Source: Streptomyces sp. BK208 (GTDB taxonomy: Bacteria; Actinomycetota; Actinomycetes; Streptomycetales; Streptomycetaceae). Taken from it: DNA of 64,000 nt. Shown here in pieces: positions 60,952 through 64,000 of this stretch. A program made the position numbers and the translations under genes. Within the stretch, counting starts at the first letter, position 1. Each line of letters begins with the position of its first letter. The notes under the pieces are model-generated. The model ran no database searches, was not told the origin of the DNA, and was given only the letters and a program-made list of their open reading frames with translations. The stretch lies in assembly GCF_004364245.1 (NCBI RefSeq), contig NZ_SOAV01000009.1, positions 1-64,000 of the forward strand. The letters are read 5' to 3'.

Positions 60952-62244
60952 CTACTGCTTGGCGGCCGGGGCCCCGGGCACACCCTTCGGCGCCGGTGCG
61001 GGCGCCGCCGACAGGAAGGACGCCCAGCCCTTCTCGGGGGCTTCCCCGACGCCGAGGGTGCGCAGCTTCTTCAGGACCTTCGGGTCCTGGGCGTCGAGCC
61101 AGTCCGCGAGTTGCCGGAAGGAGACGCAGCGCACTTCCTCCTTGGTGCACACCGTCTCCACGACCTCCTCGACGGCGCGCATGTAGGTGCCGCCGTTCCA
61201 GGACTCGAAGTGGTTGCCGATGACGAGAGGCGCCCGGTTGCCGTCGTAGGCCCGCTCGAAGCCCCTGAGGAGGCTGTCCCGCATCTGGTCACCCCAGCCC
61301 TCGCGCTTGGCGGGGTCCCCCTGGGTGGCGGTGCCCGACTGGTTGACCATGTAGTTGTAGTCCATGGTCAGTTGCTCGTAGGAGTGGCCGGGGAACGGCA
61401 CGAGCTGCATCGACAGGTCCCACAGGCCCTCCTTCTTCGACGGCCAGACCTGGTTGTTCACGCCGCTGCTGTCGTAGCGGAAGCCCATCTGGCTCGCGGC
61501 CTTCGTGAAGTTCTTCTGACCCTCCAGGCACGGGGTGCGGGCGCCGATCAGCTCCTTGTCGTAGTCGAAGGGGAGCGGCGCCGCGTTCTTCGTCCCGGTG
61601 TTGGTCTTCCAGGTCTTCACGAACTGCTTGGCCTGCGTGATCTCCTCCTTCCACTCCTCGACGGACCACTCGCCGACACCGCCGCCGGCGGCGCAGAAGT
61701 GGCCGTTGAAGTGGGTGCCGATCTCGTTGCCCTCCTGCCAGGCCAGCCGCAGTTGCTTGACGGTGTCGGTGATGCCCTGCTCGTCGTTGAAGCCGATGTC
61801 CGAGCGGCCCGGGGAGTGCTGCGGAGGGCTGTACAGGTCCCGCTTCTCCGTCGGCAGCATGTACACGCCGCTCAGGAAATACGTCATCGTGGCGTTGTTC
61901 TCCTTGGCCACTTCGCGGAAGTGGGAGAACAGTTTCTGGCTGTCCTCGCCCGCGCCGTCCCACGAGAACACCACGAACTGCGGAGGCTTCTGGCCGGGCT
62001 TGAGGCGTTCGGGCCGGGGCAGGTGCGGCTGGGCCCCGGTGTACGCGGTGGAACCGTCGCCGATGAGCCGCACGGCGTTCTTGGGCGCCGGTGCCGCTTT
62101 CCCCTTCTCCTTCTCCGAACCTTGCGTCCCTTCGGAGCCGTTGCCGCTGTCGATCGCGCAACCGGCGAGCGACGCGGCGCAGACCGCGGCGACCACGGCG
62201 CGCGCGGCCATCCTGTGGGAAGCCATCCTGCGGGTGGCGGCCAT
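60952..62244 (-). CDS. Polysaccharide deacetylase-like lipoprotein
   Basis: 430 residues. Basic signal start (MAATRRMASHRMAARAVV) and lipobox SLAGC with Cys29. A NodB-type fold is suggested by FVVFSWDGAGED (position of the TFDDG motif), TYFLSGVYMLP, and the metal motif GNEIGTHFNGHF (HxxxH). The Asp pair is altered from the usual DDG. Substrate could be peptidoglycan or another cell-surface polymer. The C-terminal tail is Pro/Ala-rich. ATG 62244 follows an AAGGTGG element. It converges on the MinD-like gene. Confidence 0.87.
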   Translation of the reverse strand: MAATRRMASHRMAARAVVAAVCAASLAGCAIDSGNGSEGTQGSEKEKGKAAPAPKNAVRLIGDGSTAYTGAQPHLPRPERLKPGQKPPQFVVFSWDGAGEDSQKLFSHFREVAKENNATMTYFLSGVYMLPTEKRDLYSPPQHSPGRSDIGFNDEQGITDTVKQLRLAWQEGNEIGTHFNGHFCAAGGGVGEWSVEEWKEEITQAKQFVKTWKTNTGTKNAAPLPFDYDKELIGARTPCLEGQKNFTKAASQMGFRYDSSGVNNQVWPSKKEGLWDLSMQLVPFPGHSYEQLTMDYNYMVNQSGTATQGDPAKREGWGDQMRDSLLRGFERAYDGNRAPLVIGNHFESWNGGTYMRAVEEVVETVCTKEEVRCVSFRQLADWLDAQDPKVLKKLRTLGVGEAPEKGWASFLSAAPAPAPKGVPGAPAAKQ

Positions 62245-62438
62245 GTCCGCCCACCTTCTTCCTTCTCTCGGGCCAACGCCGACGAGGCGATGTCGGGTGC
62301 TGAGCCGGGCCGTGCCGTCAGCGCCGTCAAGGTGACACGGAAATGAGAAGGAATTAGTACGACAAGCCGATGAAATAACTGATTCACCCGAATACGCGGG
62401 GCACTACTCCATTCGCGGTAAAAAACTATGCCTCTTCT

Positions 62439-62468
62439 TTACTCTGAATTACTCTCTATTTACTCGCT
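62439..62468 (+). promoter_or_regulatory. Three 10-bp phased direct repeats before the SulP gene
   Basis: Units TTACTCTGAA, TTACTCTCTA and TTACTCGCTG at 62439-62448, 62449-62458 and 62459-62468, 30 bases before the SulP ATG. The core TTACTC recurs each 10 bp, on one face of the helix, within an AT-rich stretch (about 62340-62480) of this otherwise GC-rich region. It looks like a binding site for a dimeric regulator or part of the promoter. Confidence 0.65.
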
Positions 62469-62497
62469 GTAATCGAACGAGCTCAGGAGTCGGACAC

Positions 62498-64000
62498 ATG
62501 TCAGCCTGCGTCCCCGCCCGCGCCGACTCGGCCCGGACCGAACACGTTCACCCACCCCACAGCCCTCCGCCCGGCGGCTCCCGGCGCTTCCGCGTCGCGG
62601 GCGCCGACGTCTCGGCCGCGGTCGCGGTCTTCCTCATCGCTCTCCCCCTCTCCCTGGGCATCGCCCTCGCCACCGGCGCCCCTCTCCAGGCGGGCCTCGT
62701 CGCCGCCGCGGTGGGCGGGATCGTCGCCGGGCGGATCGGCGGCTGCCCGCTCCAGGTCAGCGGCCCGGCAGCCGGACTCACCGTGGTCACCGCCGACCTC
62801 ATCCAGCGCTACGGATGGCGTACGACCTGCGCCATCACCGTGCTCGCCGGGCTCGCCCAACTGGGCCTCGGCTGCCTGCGCGTGGCGCGCTCGGCGCTCG
62901 CCGTGAGCCCCGCGATCGTGCACGGCATGCTGGCCGGCATCGGCGTCACCATCGCCGTCGCGCAGCTGCACATCGTCCTCGGCGGCACCCCGCAGAGCTC
63001 CGTCCCCGACAACCTGGTCGCGCTGCCCGCCCAGCTGGCCGACCTGCACCCCGCCGACCTGGCCGTGAGCGTGCTGACCCTGTCCCTGCTGCTGCTCTGG
63101 CCCCGCATCCCCGGCCGCGCCGGACAGCTACTGGGCAAGCTCCCCGCCGCGCTGATCGCCGTCGCCGGGGCCACCGCGGTCGCCGCCCTCGCCGGGCTGA
63201 GCCTGCCCAAGGTCGACCTGCCGTCCTGGAGCAGCCACGCCCTGGCCACGCTGCCCGACGGTCCCGTGCTCGGCCTCGTCGCCGCCGTCCTCACCACCAC
63301 GCTGGTGTGCAGTGTGCAGTCCCTGCTCGGCGCGGTCGCCGTGGACAAACTGGTGGCCGCCCGGCCCGTGTCGACCGGTCACGTCAAGCGCTCCGACCTC
63401 GACCGCGAACTGCTCGGGCAAGGCGCCGCCAACATCGTCTCCGGGTCGCTCGGAGGGCTGCCCATCGCCGGTGTGGCCGTGCGCAGTTCGGCGAACGTGG
63501 CGGCGGGTGCCGTCAGCCGGAACTCCACGATGCTGCACGGCGTTCTCGTAGTGGTCGCCACACTGCTGATGGTCCCGGCCCTGGAGCTCATCCCGCTCGC
63601 CTCGCTCGCCTCCCTGGTCATGGCCGTCGGCCTCAAGATGGTCTCGCTCAACCACATCCGCACGGTGACCCGCCACCGTGAGGTGCTGGTCTACGCGGTC
63701 ACCACCAGCGGCGTGGTGTTCCTCGGCGTCCTGGAGGGCGTCGCGCTGGGCATCGCCGTCGCCGTCGGGGTGGCCCTGCACCGGCTCACCCGCACCCGGA
63801 TCACCCACGACGACGCGCAGGGAGTCCATCACGTCCACGTGCGCGGCCAGTTGACGTTTCTCGCCGTGCCGCGGCTCAGCCGCGTCCTGCACCAGGTGCC
63901 GCACGGAGCGGACGCGGTGGTGGAGCTGGACGGGTCGTTCATGGACCACGCGGCCTACGAGGCGCTGCAGGACTGGCAGAAGACGCACACCGCGCAGGGA
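62498..64000 (+). CDS. SulP family anion transporter (3' end outside window)
   Basis: 501 residues visible, no stop before the window end. A hydrophilic leader of about 30 residues (MSACVPARADS...) precedes the SulP signature FLIALPLSLGIALATGAPLQ, GGCPLQVSGPAAGLTVV, then about ten membrane segments and the start of a STAS domain (VHVRGQLTFLAVPRLSRVL...VELDGSFMDHAAYEAL). The protein probably continues as a SulP-carbonic anhydrase fusion, as in other streptomycetes, which would suggest bicarbonate transport; that part is not visible. ATG 62498 has AGGAG nine bases upstream. Confidence 0.92.
   Translation, partial: MSACVPARADSARTEHVHPPHSPPPGGSRRFRVAGADVSAAVAVFLIALPLSLGIALATGAPLQAGLVAAAVGGIVAGRIGGCPLQVSGPAAGLTVVTADLIQRYGWRTTCAITVLAGLAQLGLGCLRVARSALAVSPAIVHGMLAGIGVTIAVAQLHIVLGGTPQSSVPDNLVALPAQLADLHPADLAVSVLTLSLLLLWPRIPGRAGQLLGKLPAALIAVAGATAVAALAGLSLPKVDLPSWSSHALATLPDGPVLGLVAAVLTTTLVCSVQSLLGAVAVDKLVAARPVSTGHVKRSDLDRELLGQGAANIVSGSLGGLPIAGVAVRSSANVAAGAVSRNSTMLHGVLVVVATLLMVPALELIPLASLASLVMAVGLKMVSLNHIRTVTRHREVLVYAVTTSGVVFLGVLEGVALGIAVAVGVALHRLTRTRITHDDAQGVHHVHVRGQLTFLAVPRLSRVLHQVPHGADAVVELDGSFMDHAAYEALQDWQKTHTAQG

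Overview
The window is chromosomal core DNA of a Streptomyces species. The evidence is very high G+C with strongly GC-biased third codon positions, many GTG starts and ATGA/GTGA gene overlaps, and genes typical of the genus: tipA, bldG, an XRE/ATPase/DUF397 trio, a 6C RNA, a membrane-fused thymidylate kinase and a lysine-rich topA tail. As I remember it, the order follows S. coelicolor A3(2) from about SCO3398 (folP) to about SCO3562. The large block that A3(2) carries between its polymerase-like gene and the protease beside holB is absent here. I could not check that by alignment, and I do not name a species.

Layout. 1-4 kb: folate operon folP, an NTF2-like gene, folB, folK and a DUF3180 membrane protein, converging on folE. 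4-11 kb (minus strand): dacB, a zincin-like metalloprotease, tilS, hpt, ftsH and folE. 11-17 kb: ppa, a ThrE-type exporter, a DedA protein with a Gln-rich tail, YbjQ, tipA with its operator and internal TipAS start, and a glutamate decarboxylase whose stop codon lies in a 91-bp MITE-like element. 17-21 kb: drug-type ABC transporter with a PadR regulator, then an aldehyde dehydrogenase. 21-24 kb: a WhiJ/AbaA-like regulatory trio. 24-32 kb: a lipoprotein, a DUF2786 protein, a LysE exporter, a Clp-N/HTH regulator with two operators, an unusual family-A polymerase, an 11-bp repeat array, a LysR regulator, an acyl-CoA ligase and tRNA-Thr(CGU).

32-44 kb (minus strand): a secreted tripeptidyl-peptidase-like lipoprotein, holB, the MFS-dTMP kinase-coiled coil fusion, topA, a small membrane protein, a methyltransferase and a lipoprotein. 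44-51 kb: hppA, an anti-sigma factor, bldG and a divergent MrfA-like helicase. 51-57 kb: a Tad/Flp secretion locus headed by ssd. 57-58 kb: 6C RNA antiparallel to a HAD phosphatase. 59-64 kb: a degenerate Fic protein, a MinD/CooC-like ATPase, a polysaccharide-deacetylase-like lipoprotein and a SulP transporter cut by the window end.

Most of the content is conserved housekeeping and developmental machinery. The less ordinary signals are short non-coding elements: palindromes shared across the XRE trio, paired operators before the Clp-N gene, phased repeats before the SulP gene, a hairpin between bldG and its partner, a lone DnaA box before ssd, and tandem repeats next to the LysR, hppA and pilin genes. 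I found no CRISPR array, phage, full-length insertion sequence or secondary-metabolite cluster.
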